Below the pieces are notes generated by a model. It ran no database searches and was not told the origin of the DNA. It saw only the letters and a program-made list of their open reading frames with translations. Of a DNA stretch of 6,319 nucleotides, positions 1 through 6,260 are shown piece after piece. The stretch's first letter is position 1; each line of letters starts with the position of its first letter. The stretch is from Tannerella sp. (GTDB lineage: Bacteria; Bacteroidota; Bacteroidia; Bacteroidales; Tannerellaceae): the NCBI GenBank assembly GCA_031288935.1, contig JAITQL010000237.1:1-6319 (forward strand), given 5' to 3'. The translations under genes were made by a program, and so were the position numbers.

Positions 1-27
1 AATTAATCATATGAAAATCACAGTTCA

Positions 28-155
28 GACGGGATGCGTCCGTCGCCGTGCCGCCATTCCGTGAGGAATGAAAGTTCGGTAGAGATAGACGGCGCCCGTT
101 GATGTTGCATCCCGTACGGGATGCGAGAGGGTTGGCAGAAGGGTTTTCTACCGAA
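28..155. repeat. REP-like cluster of nested hairpins and palindromes
   Basis: Four symmetrical elements are packed into about 130 bases. GACGG/CCGTC (28-32 with 40-44) is a short stem. CATTCC/GGAATG (55-60 with 65-70) is a perfect 6-bp stem closed by GTGA, a GNRA-type tetraloop if transcribed. GCATCCCGTACGGGATGC (107-124) is a perfect 18-bp palindrome. TTCGGTAGA (75-83) and TCTACCGAA (147-155) are perfect 9-bp inverted arms enclosing that palindrome. I recall similar ATTCC/GGAAT hairpins followed by CGGTAGA as dispersed intergenic repeats in Bacteroidales genomes, but that is memory and not a search. The structures are seen directly; membership of a dispersed family is inference. No coding capacity is evident here. 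Confidence 0.6.
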
Positions 156-177
156 GGACGGGGCGCGGCGTTTCCTT
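154..177 (+). repeat. 24-bp direct repeat, left copy
   Basis: This begins AAGGACGGGGCG and ends GTTTCCTT, and is identical over 24 bases to 546-569. Weaker similarity continues to the right of both copies (GATA then GTTGC here, GATA then GTTTGC in the right copy), so the related segment is about 35-40 bp. The two copies lie on either side of the 42-bp repeat array, 392 bp apart start to start. They could be remnants of a duplicated or inserted module. Confidence 0.75.
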
Positions 178-227
178 CAGGATAGCTGTTGCCGTATGAC
201 AAACCGCGTGTGCCGGAAATCCTCGCT

Positions 228-248
228 CCCCTCTCTTGTGGAGAGGGG
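228..248. repeat. GC-rich hairpin CCCCTCTC/GAGAGGGG
   Basis: CCCCTCTC (228-235) and GAGAGGGG (241-248) form a perfect 8-bp stem with a 5-base loop, TTGTG. A second GAGAGG at 255-260 could compete for pairing with CCTCTC at 230-235, giving two alternative folds. No T-run follows on the plus strand, so it does not resemble a terminator. I recall similar CCCTCTCC...GGAGAGGG motifs as dispersed intergenic repeats in several bacterial phyla, but this was not checked here. Confidence 0.55.
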
Positions 249-267
249 CCGGGGGAGAGGTCGGGGA

Positions 268-477
268 CTGGCGGAAGCCTGCGAAAGTAGCGCCGAGGGG
301 TCGGCGGGACTTTCGCAGCCTTCCGAAACCCCCGCCGACCCCTCGTCCATGCTTTCGCAGCGTTCCGAAACCTCCACCGAGGCCTTGATCATGCTTTCGG
401 AACCCTGCGAAACCTCCGCCGAGGCCTCGGCGCTACTTTCGCAGCCTTCCGCCACCGTTCGGCAAAGCGTCGCCATG
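268..477. repeat. Array of five 42-bp quasi-palindromic tandem repeats
   Basis: Units lie at 268-309, 310-351, 352-393, 394-435 and 436-477. The last four begin CTTTCG, and most carry CTTCCGAAAC- or TGCGAAAC-like cores; the outer units are the most diverged. Each unit is close to self-complementary, so the array is full of inverted repeats. CGAGGGGTCGGCGGG (294-308) pairs perfectly over 15 bp with 331-345; 353-370 pairs with 395-412 at 17 of 18 positions; and 269-298 pairs with 425-454 at 29 of 30. Because 42 is a multiple of three, the array stays open as 14-residue periodic peptides in the plus frame starting at 121 and in a minus frame spanning 764-177. Plus-frame units look like LSQRSETSTEALIM and LSEPCETSAEASAL. 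I favour a non-coding repeat over a gene, because both strands are equally open and neither peptide resembles a known protein to me. A repetitive hypothetical protein cannot be excluded. Confidence 0.8.
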
Positions 478-529
478 TCGAACGGCAGGCACGTCTCCAC
501 CGGCAAAACTGCCACTGCAAAAGATGCTG

Positions 530-553
530 CCGTCCCTGCGTTCGCAAGGACGG
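530..553. repeat. Hairpin at the left edge of the right direct-repeat copy
   Basis: CCGTCC (530-535) pairs with GGACGG (548-553). After one C/A mismatch, TGC (537-539) pairs with GCA (544-546), leaving a small GTTC loop. That makes nine Watson-Crick pairs around a single mismatch. The 3' arm overlaps the start of the 24-bp direct repeat at 546. There is no T-run downstream, so it is probably not a terminator. Confidence 0.5.
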
Positions 554-569
554 GGCGCGGCGTTTCCTT
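546..569 (+). repeat. 24-bp direct repeat, right copy
   Basis: This is identical over 24 bases to 154-177 and is followed by a partly similar tail (CGGGATACCCGTTTGC). Together the copies frame the 42-bp repeat array. They are direct and not inverted, so they resemble the product of a local duplication more than the ends of an insertion sequence. No transposase lies between them. Confidence 0.75.
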
Positions 570-624
570 TCGGGATACCCGTTTGCACAACAGGAACTGA
601 TGAATACTAAAAATAGAATCATAA

Positions 625-652
625 CCTGTCAACTTTTTTAGGACGTGACAGG
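625..652. repeat. 7-bp inverted repeat CCTGTCA/TGACAGG
   Basis: CCTGTCA (625-631) and TGACAGG (646-652) are perfect inverted arms around a 14-base spacer containing six T residues. The site lies about 130 bases before the ffh start codon and upstream of its candidate promoter. It could be an operator-like dyad, the end of a decayed mobile element, or chance. From 653 to 748 I see no further structure or gene. Confidence 0.35.
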
Positions 653-748
653 GTGTAAGGTTCTTGCGGATGGCGGGAAGGCAACGCAGAGCAAACCGTA
701 TTCCAGGCAAAAATGGAGGGAGGGGCAGCGGTATTCCCGGATTTTTCG

Positions 749-756
749 TAATTTTG
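749..756 (+). promoter_or_regulatory. Candidate -7 promoter element for ffh
   Basis: TAATTTTG matches the Bacteroidetes -7 consensus TAnnTTTG and ends 26 bases before the ATG at 783, which would give a leader of roughly 20 bases. No TTTG-type -33 element is visible at the expected distance upstream, so support is the -7 match and its position only. The sequence just before the ATG is A-rich (AAGAAAATAGC) with no convincing Shine-Dalgarno, as is usual in this phylum. Confidence 0.35.
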
Positions 757-782
757 CCTCCCAATCCAAGAAAATAGCATCT

Positions 783-2111
783 ATGTTTGAAAATTTAAGT
801 GACAGGTTAGAACGATCCCTGAAATTACTCAAGGGCGAAGGAAAGATTACGGAGTTGAACGTGGCGGAAACGCTGAAGGATATTCGCCGGGCGCTGCTGG
901 ATGCAGACGTGAACTACAAGGTCGCCCGGCAGTTTACGGATACGGTCAGGGAAAAGGCGCTGGGTCAGAACGTGCTCAAGGCCGTCAAGCCGGGACAGTT
1001 GATGGTGAAGATCGTACACGACGAACTGGCACGGCTGATGGGCGGTACGGCGGCGGAAATCCAGCTCAAAGGCTCGCCGGCCGTTATTCTGATGGCCGGA
1101 TTGCAGGGATCGGGTAAAACTACTTTTTCAGGCAAACTGGCCAACCTGCTGAAAAACAAAAAGGGGAAGCATCCGCTGCTGGTGGCGTGCGACGTCTACC
1201 GCCCGGCCGCCATCGAGCAGCTACAGGTACTGGGACAGCAGATCGGCGTGCCGGTTTATTCCGAAACCGGTCAGGCCGACCCGGTGGCAATCGCCCTCCA
1301 CGCCGTGGCCGAAGCCAGGCAAAAGGGGTACGACGTGGTGATTGTCGACACCGCCGGCCGCCTGGCCATCGACGAGCAGATGATGCAGGAAATTACAGCT
1401 GTCAAGAAAGCGCTTCAGCCGGACGAAATCCTTTTTGTGGTCGACTCCATGACGGGACAGGATGCCGTCAATACGGCCAGGGAATTTAATGAACAGCTGA
1501 ACTTCAACGGCGTTGTGCTGACCAAGCTGGACGGTGACACGCGCGGCGGTGCGGCGCTCTCCATCCGCACGGTGGTAGACAAGCCCATCAAGTTCATCGG
1601 CACCGGCGAAAAGCTGGATGCGCTCGACGTCTTTCATCCCGAACGCATGGCCAACCGTATTCTGGGCATGGGCGACGTCGTTTCGCTCGTCGAGCGCGCC
1701 CAGGAGCACTATAATGCAGAAGAAGCCCGGCGGCTGCAAAAGAAGATCGCAAAGAATCAGTTTGATTTCAACGACTTCATCGGCCAGATACAGCAAATCA
1801 AGCGGATGGGAAACCTGAAGGAACTGGCCTCCATGCTTCCGGGCTTGGGCAAGGCGATTAAAGACATGGACATAGACGAAGATGCCTTCAAAAACGTCGA
1901 GGCGATTATCCATTCCATGACGCCGGCCGAACGTTCCAACCCGTCCATCCTGGACGGGTCGCGCCGTCAGCGGATTGCCGCCGGAAGCGGAACCTCGGTA
2001 ACGGACGTCAACCGGCTGGTGAAGCAGTTCGACGAAATGTGCAGGCTCATGCGCTCGGCTTCAGCTCCCAAGCCGGGCGGAAGGAACGCACCCGTGTTCC
2101 GGAGAAGATAA
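783..2111 (+). CDS. ffh: Signal recognition particle protein Ffh (SRP54)
   Basis: This is the GTPase that, bound to the small SRP RNA, captures signal sequences on ribosomes and passes the complex to FtsY at the inner membrane. The 442-residue product has the usual family length and domain order. The N helical bundle spans about 1-90 and the G domain about 98-295, with the P-loop GLQGSGKTT (106-114), DVYRPAAIEQL (137-147), DTAGR (189-193), TKLDGD (247-252) and GTGE (273-276). The M domain covers about 325-425; its RNA-binding helix-turn-helix contains SRRQRIAAGSG (393-403), and methionines are scattered through the signal-binding groove. The C-terminus is a short basic tail ending RRR. The frame is open back to 645, but the ATG at 783 gives the conserved MFENLSDRL start, and the preceding 46 residues look like random translation of intergenic DNA. 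No key residue is missing. folD follows 51 bp downstream, probably in the same transcript. Confidence 0.97.
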   Translation: MFENLSDRLERSLKLLKGEGKITELNVAETLKDIRRALLDADVNYKVARQFTDTVREKALGQNVLKAVKPGQLMVKIVHDELARLMGGTAAEIQLKGSPAVILMAGLQGSGKTTFSGKLANLLKNKKGKHPLLVACDVYRPAAIEQLQVLGQQIGVPVYSETGQADPVAIALHAVAEARQKGYDVVIVDTAGRLAIDEQMMQEITAVKKALQPDEILFVVDSMTGQDAVNTAREFNEQLNFNGVVLTKLDGDTRGGAALSIRTVVDKPIKFIGTGEKLDALDVFHPERMANRILGMGDVVSLVERAQEHYNAEEARRLQKKIAKNQFDFNDFIGQIQQIKRMGNLKELASMLPGLGKAIKDMDIDEDAFKNVEAIIHSMTPAERSNPSILDGSRRQRIAAGSGTSVTDVNRLVKQFDEMCRLMRSASAPKPGGRNAPVFRRR

Positions 2112-2162
2112 CATACGGGGAGACATGTATTTCAGGATGACAGGAAATTAAAAAGGACAGAC

Positions 2163-3062
2163 ATGAACGAAAGAGAACAACACCGGTTAATAGACGGCAA
2201 GGCGGTGGCGGCACAAATCAAGGTGGAACTGGCGGCCGAAGTGGCGGCGATCAGGGCAGCGGGCGGCAAAATACCGCATCTGGCAGCGATTCTGGTTGGA
2301 CATGACGGCGGCAGCGAGACGTATGTAGCCAGCAAGGTAAAATCCTGTGCGGAAATCGGATTCAAATCGACCCTCGTTCGCTATGAAGCTGACGTGACGG
2401 AAGAGGAGCTGCTGCGCAAGGTGGACGAGTTGAACAGGGATGCGGACGTGGACGGGTTTATCGTTCAATTGCCCCTGCCGGCGCACATATCGGAACAAAA
2501 GATCATCGAGTCGATTGACTACCGGAAGGATGTGGACGGTTTTCATCCCGTCAACGCAGGGCGGATGCTGCTTGGGCTGCCCTGTTTCAAGTCGGCGACG
2601 CCGGCCGGAATCCTGGAGCTGTTGAAACGTTACCGTATCGAGACCGGAGGCAAACATTGTGTTGTGCTGGGACGCAGCAACATCGTCGGCAAGCCGATGG
2701 CTACACTGATGATGCAGAAAGGGTATCCGGGCGACTGCACGGTGACGGTCTGTCACAGTCGTTCGGAAAATCTGAAGGAAATGTGTCTGAGTGCGGACAT
2801 TCTCATTGTCGCCCTGGGCGTGCCCGAATTTCTGAAGGCGGACATGGTGAAGGACGGCGCAGTAGTTATCGACGTAGGCACGACGCGCCTGCCGAGCAGC
2901 GTCACGAAAAGCGGTTACAAGTTGACGGGCGACGTATGCTTCAACGAAGTCGCGCCGAAATGCAGCTATATTACGCCGGTGCCGGGCGGCGTAGGGCCGA
3001 TGACAATCATTTCGCTGATGCGAAACACCCTGCTGGCCGGGAAAAAGGAGATATTCGGCTAA
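2163..3062 (+). CDS. folD: Bifunctional methylenetetrahydrofolate dehydrogenase / cyclohydrolase FolD
   Basis: This cytosolic enzyme oxidises 5,10-methylene-THF to 5,10-methenyl-THF with NADP and then hydrolyses that to 10-formyl-THF, feeding purine and formyl-methionine synthesis. The product is 299 residues, close to the usual 280-300. The catalytic domain shows YVASK (54-58), with Y54 and K58 matching the Tyr/Lys catalytic pair of the family, then VQLPLP (101-106, Q102) and KDVDGFHP (122-129, D125). The Rossmann half shows the dinucleotide-binding loop [10 protein letters not shown] (170-179) and the signature PGGVGPMT (274-281). All expected catalytic residues are present. The start at 2163 is supported by AAGGA (2153-2157) with a 5-base spacer and by the normal N-terminal length. 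It lies 51 bp after ffh with no terminator between, so co-transcription is likely. From memory, ffh-folD adjacency recurs in Bacteroidales. Confidence 0.97.
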   Translation: MNEREQHRLIDGKAVAAQIKVELAAEVAAIRAAGGKIPHLAAILVGHDGGSETYVASKVKSCAEIGFKSTLVRYEADVTEEELLRKVDELNRDADVDGFIVQLPLPAHISEQKIIESIDYRKDVDGFHPVNAGRMLLGLPCFKSATPAGILELLKRYRIETGGKHCVVLGRSNIVGKPMATLMMQKGYPGDCTVTVCHSRSENLKEMCLSADILIVALGVPEFLKADMVKDGAVVIDVGTTRLPSSVTKSGYKLTGDVCFNEVAPKCSYITPVPGGVGPMTIISLMRNTLLAGKKEIFG

Positions 3063-3186
3063 GACGTCTTTTCAAGGAAACGTGCCCGCTTTGAAACGGG
3101 CGGCCGGTTCCAATGCGCTCCATCCATACCTGAACACACATATCCCTCACACTTCCGATTGAAAAGTAGCCTGATTCGGACAACAA

Positions 3187-3218
3187 AAAATGCTTTTGGC
3201 AATCGCCAAAAGCATTTT
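3187..3218. terminator. Bidirectional intrinsic terminator between folD and the glycosidase gene
   Basis: AAAATGCTTTTGGC (3187-3200) and GCCAAAAGCATTTT (3205-3218) form a perfect 14-bp stem with the 4-base loop AATC. The A-tract at 3185-3190 becomes a run of six T on the minus strand, immediately after the stem, so it is a strong terminator for the minus-strand gene ending at 3280, 61 bases away. On the plus strand TTTT closes the stem, so it can also end the ffh-folD transcript. The rest of the convergent gap (3063-3186 and 3219-3279) holds only a weak GCCCG/CGGGC hairpin at 3084-3101 and a 10-bp palindrome ACAGATCTGT at 3229-3238. Confidence 0.9.
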
Positions 3219-3279
3219 CGGGTGCGAAACAGATCTGTCAGCATGACCTTTCCGCCGGGTCGGTTTGATTCGGATGCGG

Positions 3280-6087
3280 CTATCCCGGCAGCAAACGCAC
3301 CGGCCCGACTATTCCCACCGGTTGCCAGGGCTGGTGGCCCGTCCAGCTCTGGCCGGTTTGATTCTCTGGCGACGATTTCAGATAGTTTCCCGTCGTGGTA
3401 GTGACTTTCACTTCAATCGTCTTGCTGACGGCGCCGGCCAGGTGTTCCGGCAGACGGTACAGGTGACGTCCGTACCATTTGCATCCGAGCGATTCGCCGT
3501 TCAGCGTTACCTCCGACACGCCGTAGACCTGTCCCAAATCCAGATACCGGCTCCCGGCCGTGTCTTCCACCTTTTTGGTGTAGTACGCCCAGCCGGCGAA
3601 AGCCCGGGTTTGCGGATCGACAGTCAGATCGACCGGCGTTTCCATCTCGCGCGTTTCCTTTTGACCGTTGATATGTTCCAGTCGCACGCTCCAGCCCTTC
3701 AGTCCGTCGCCCTTTGCCGCCGGGTCAACGGAAGCCTTGCCCTTGACGGCGGTCTTCTCGAAAACGATCAGTTGCGACGTGGCAGGCGGCAATTCCACTT
3801 GCAGTCTTCCGTCCTGGCCGGTGGGATACGGATATTTCTCGCCCGTTTCCGGATCCCAGAGGCAGGGCTTGCGCTTGCCGGCGTCCGCAAACCGGATGCT
3901 TGTGGCGAACGGGCGGTCCGAACTGTAATTGACGAGGAAGAAAAAGTCCCTGTCATTGCTCTGATGGCGAATCTGGCTGACGAAGGGGTCGGGCGTTTCG
4001 ATCTGCAGGTACGGTTTGATGTCGCACTGCGTCTGAAGGCCTTTGAACCATGCGATCAGATCGTCTCCCGGCGCCTCGACGGTGAATGTCTTCGACGGAC
4101 AGGCCTGTTTCAGGGCGCCGACGGTTTGTTTCACCTTCTCGTCGCGACTTTTGTGATCTTTCCATCCGGGCGACTGAAAAGGCTCCTTGCCGACGAAAAT
4201 CAGCTTGCCGCCGCCGGCTGCAAATGCGGCCAGCGCTTCGGCCGTTTCCGGTTCGATCGACTCTGTTTCCAGGAGGATCAGTGTATGATACCTGCGCGTG
4301 TTGAAGATCAGGAAGCCTTTTTCAAACCGGCTTTGTTGCAGGATGTTTTCGCTGATGTAGTCGCAGCTGTTTCCGTTTTGGTGGATGGCTTCCCAAACCC
4401 GGTACTGATACTTCGGATAGTGGAGTTCGGGGAAGGGGTCGCGCTGCGGGCCGTGCTTCGTCCACATGTCGGCCAGCGGGTGCATGACGGCGATGTCGGC
4501 AAAGCTGTCCGTTTCCTGAAAGATCGTGGACAGCCGCGCCTTGTAGGTTGCCCAGTGTTTGAAATAGGGCCACCAGGGGTTGCGTTCGTTCAGGAAGGTG
4601 CCGTAGCGAATCCAGCCCGGGAAGGGCGTTTCCACCGGACTGTAGTTGAATCCGTGCAGGATGGAGTGGGTGACGCCGGAGAGGTTGCTCTGGTCGCCGA
4701 CGATCTTGATGCGCTCCAGGGTGGCGTTGAACACGGCGCTCGTATTCGTGATCTCCTCGCAGCTGACGATTTTCTTTCCGGAGAAGCGGGCGGCCGATGC
4801 CACAAACTTGTTGACGTTGGTATAGGCCGGGTTTCGGGCGTAGTCGTCATTCTTTGCACCGTCGGAAAACCACAGCCAGGTTTCACATTCCGGAATATCG
4901 ACCTGCAGCGAGGCTTCCAGCGGATGAAACTCGCGTCCGTAGGCCTGCACTCTCGACTTGAATCCGTGTCTGTTGCACCATTGCGTGTAGGGTATCAGGA
5001 AGCGGTCGCGCATCATGTCCATGCAGGTCACGAAGAAGTCGTGGCGTACGCGGTCTACTTCTTCCTTGGCCTCGCCGGTCAGCTCCGTCGCAGCGCCTCC
5101 TTCTACCGCGTGACCCATGTGTCCCACCTTGTAGAGAATGAACGGCAGATACGGTGTCACGTCGTATCCCTTGCGGCGCTTAAATTCCTCCGGGAAATCG
5201 GAGTACCAGTTGGCGCCCTCCAGCTCCATGCTGTCGCAAAACAGACCCCGGAAGCCTTTCAGTCCCTGAATGGCCGGGAAAAGGTGATCCGACATGCGGT
5301 TCAGGAACTTTTCCACCGCCTCCGTGTTGTAGTGGTTCAGCACCGGGCCGGCGGCGCCGGGAGCGCCGTTGATGACCGACTGGAAGCCGGTGACCTTTAC
5401 CAGGGCGTACAGCACATGTTCGCCTTCGGGCACATCCACGGTCACGGTCTGGCTGTCCTTTTCAAAAGGGAGCGTCCGGGCGGGAGCGAAGACGCTCATT
5501 TCCGCCGGCGCCAGGCAGAGCGCATACAGTTCGTTCGACGAGCCTTTGAACTTGGAAACGACTTCGGGCGCGGCTTCCTTCAGCAACTCTTCCGTTTTCA
5601 GTTGCAGCCGGGCCGGGCCGGTGACCTTTTGTCCCGCCAGGGTGAGCAGCTGCGTCTGTTCCTCCGGCTGCAGAAATTCTCCGCCAAAAGGCCATCCCGA
5701 CCCGACAATAATGTCGCAGACGATGCCGCGTTCCTCGGCGCCTTTCAGGGCGACTTTCACCATTTCGATCCATTCGGGACTGAGCCACGTCATGGACGGA
5801 ATACCCAGGTCGTCTCCTCCCGGAAAGGCGATGGGGTTGATCTCCACGCCGCCGATGCCGGCCTCTTTCATGATGTCCAGTTCACGGACAATTTCCGTGG
5901 CCGACAGCTTGTCGCCGTTCCACCACCACCGGACAAAGGGTTTGGACGTGCCGGGCGGATGGCGGAACAGTTCAAACAGTTCATCCTTCACCTCCGGGTT
6001 CTCGCCCGATTCACATCCCTGCAACAGGGGGATGCCGGCTGTCACAAGCAGCCCCGACTTGATAAATACGCGTCTTGTACAATTCAT
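3280..6087 (-). CDS. Exported GH106-type glycoside hydrolase, putative alpha-L-rhamnosidase lipoprotein
   Basis: This is a 935-residue predicted glycosidase, probably removing rhamnose or a similar sugar from complex polysaccharides outside the cytoplasm. The N-terminus combines a twin-arginine-like motif TRRVFIK (4-10), a hydrophobic stretch (11-22) and a lipobox-like LLQGC with C25 as the lipidated residue. Family signs are the opening PPGTSKPFVRWWWNGD (44-59), IVGSGWPFGG (127-136), FCDSMELEG (283-291) followed by EEFKRRKGYD (300-309), QAYGREFHPLEASLQVDIPE (381-400), VSCEEIT (441-447), and HGFNYSP (478-484) then PGW (490-492). E288, E290, E444 and E445 are candidate catalytic acids by pattern only; I did not align them to a solved structure. 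Residues from about 800 to 935 look like a GH2-type beta-sandwich sugar-binding domain (YLDLGQVYGVSEVTLNGESLG, 848-868). The length is somewhat shorter than the roughly 1100 residues I recall for the characterised Bacteroides enzyme. Substrate assignment is inference: the family-level call is firm, rhamnose specificity is not. Confidence 0.88.
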   Translation of the reverse strand: MNCTRRVFIKSGLLVTAGIPLLQGCESGENPEVKDELFELFRHPPGTSKPFVRWWWNGDKLSATEIVRELDIMKEAGIGGVEINPIAFPGGDDLGIPSMTWLSPEWIEMVKVALKGAEERGIVCDIIVGSGWPFGGEFLQPEEQTQLLTLAGQKVTGPARLQLKTEELLKEAAPEVVSKFKGSSNELYALCLAPAEMSVFAPARTLPFEKDSQTVTVDVPEGEHVLYALVKVTGFQSVINGAPGAAGPVLNHYNTEAVEKFLNRMSDHLFPAIQGLKGFRGLFCDSMELEGANWYSDFPEEFKRRKGYDVTPYLPFILYKVGHMGHAVEGGAATELTGEAKEEVDRVRHDFFVTCMDMMRDRFLIPYTQWCNRHGFKSRVQAYGREFHPLEASLQVDIPECETWLWFSDGAKNDDYARNPAYTNVNKFVASAARFSGKKIVSCEEITNTSAVFNATLERIKIVGDQSNLSGVTHSILHGFNYSPVETPFPGWIRYGTFLNERNPWWPYFKHWATYKARLSTIFQETDSFADIAVMHPLADMWTKHGPQRDPFPELHYPKYQYRVWEAIHQNGNSCDYISENILQQSRFEKGFLIFNTRRYHTLILLETESIEPETAEALAAFAAGGGKLIFVGKEPFQSPGWKDHKSRDEKVKQTVGALKQACPSKTFTVEAPGDDLIAWFKGLQTQCDIKPYLQIETPDPFVSQIRHQSNDRDFFFLVNYSSDRPFATSIRFADAGKRKPCLWDPETGEKYPYPTGQDGRLQVELPPATSQLIVFEKTAVKGKASVDPAAKGDGLKGWSVRLEHINGQKETREMETPVDLTVDPQTRAFAGWAYYTKKVEDTAGSRYLDLGQVYGVSEVTLNGESLGCKWYGRHLYRLPEHLAGAVSKTIEVKVTTTTGNYLKSSPENQTGQSWTGHQPWQPVGIVGPVRLLPG

Positions 6088-6127
6088 AGCAATTTACAGT
6101 TTAATATATAGTTATTCATACTGCCGG

Positions 6128-6135
6128 CAAATGTA
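6128..6135 (-). promoter_or_regulatory. Candidate -7 promoter element for the GH106-type gene
   Basis: Read on the minus strand this is TACATTTG, a match to the Bacteroidetes -7 consensus TAnnTTTG. It lies about 40 bases upstream of the ATG at 6087, giving an AT-rich leader of about 35 bases. A TTTG occurs only 10 bases further upstream, which is too close for a -33 element, and none is present at the usual spacing. The assignment therefore rests on the -7 match and its position. Confidence 0.4.
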
Positions 6136-6198
6136 CAATTAAATTCAAATTTCCCGGCCATTTCCCCCTGCAAATAAATTCAAGATTGAGTCCACTCC

Positions 6199-6239
6199 AA
6201 AAAAAGTTTCATTGTTATATAACCGAAAAGGCATAACAA
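6199..6239 (-). terminator. Weak candidate terminator for the gene at the right edge
   Basis: On the minus strand TTGTTAT (6239-6233) and ATAACAA (6218-6212) form a perfect 7-bp but AT-rich inverted repeat with a 14-base loop. Six bases later comes a run of seven T (6205-6199). Placed 22 bases after the stop codon at 6261, it is well positioned to end the upstream gene, but the stem has only one G-C pair. The overlapping palindrome GTTATATAAC (6214-6223) offers an alternative, possibly regulatory, reading. Confidence 0.3.
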
Positions 6240-6260
6240 ATAGTTAGTCGTGTGTAATTT

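Noticed and set aside
256..300. Possible small SRP RNA gene next to ffh
   Set aside because: The GGTCGG...GGAAGCC stretch vaguely recalls the conserved helix 8, but the GNAR loop context and the AGCAGCC-like strand are missing, and the sequence is explained by the 42-bp repeat.
121..600. Plus-strand 159-codon open frame across the 42-bp array
   Set aside because: The non-repeat parts look like translated repeat DNA (Arg- and Gly-rich, low complexity), there is no recognisable domain, and the opposite strand is equally open. Kept as a repeat, not a gene, though a repetitive protein is not excluded.
600..641. Short frame from ATG at 600 to TAG (13 residues, MNTKNRIITCQLF)
   Set aside because: It is too short to judge, has no ribosome binding site, and its end lies within the inverted repeat at 625-652. 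No leader-peptide features are visible.
177..764. Minus-strand 195-codon open frame across the same array
   Set aside because: It would run through the ffh promoter region and all the repeat elements, with no recognisable domain. Its openness follows from the self-complementary 42-bp units.
645..782. N-terminal extension of ffh by 46 residues
   Set aside because: Family members begin at MFENLSDRL. The extension has no homology I recognise, and the -7 promoter match at 749-756 lies inside it.
1..782. CRISPR array
   Set aside because: The repeats are contiguous 42-bp tandem units without unique spacers, and no cas gene is present.
1221..1913. Minus-strand 230-codon frame within ffh
   Set aside because: It is the codon-aligned shadow of a well-conserved gene and has no protein family signature.
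3084..3101. GCCCG/CGGGC hairpin just after folD as a terminator
   Set aside because: The stem is only 5 bp and no T-run follows. The much stronger 14-bp stem at 3187-3218 fills this role.
3265..6111. Plus-strand 948-codon frame as a real gene
   Set aside because: It is the exact codon-aligned shadow of the GH106-type gene, which has clear family motifs, a signal peptide and a terminator on the minus strand.
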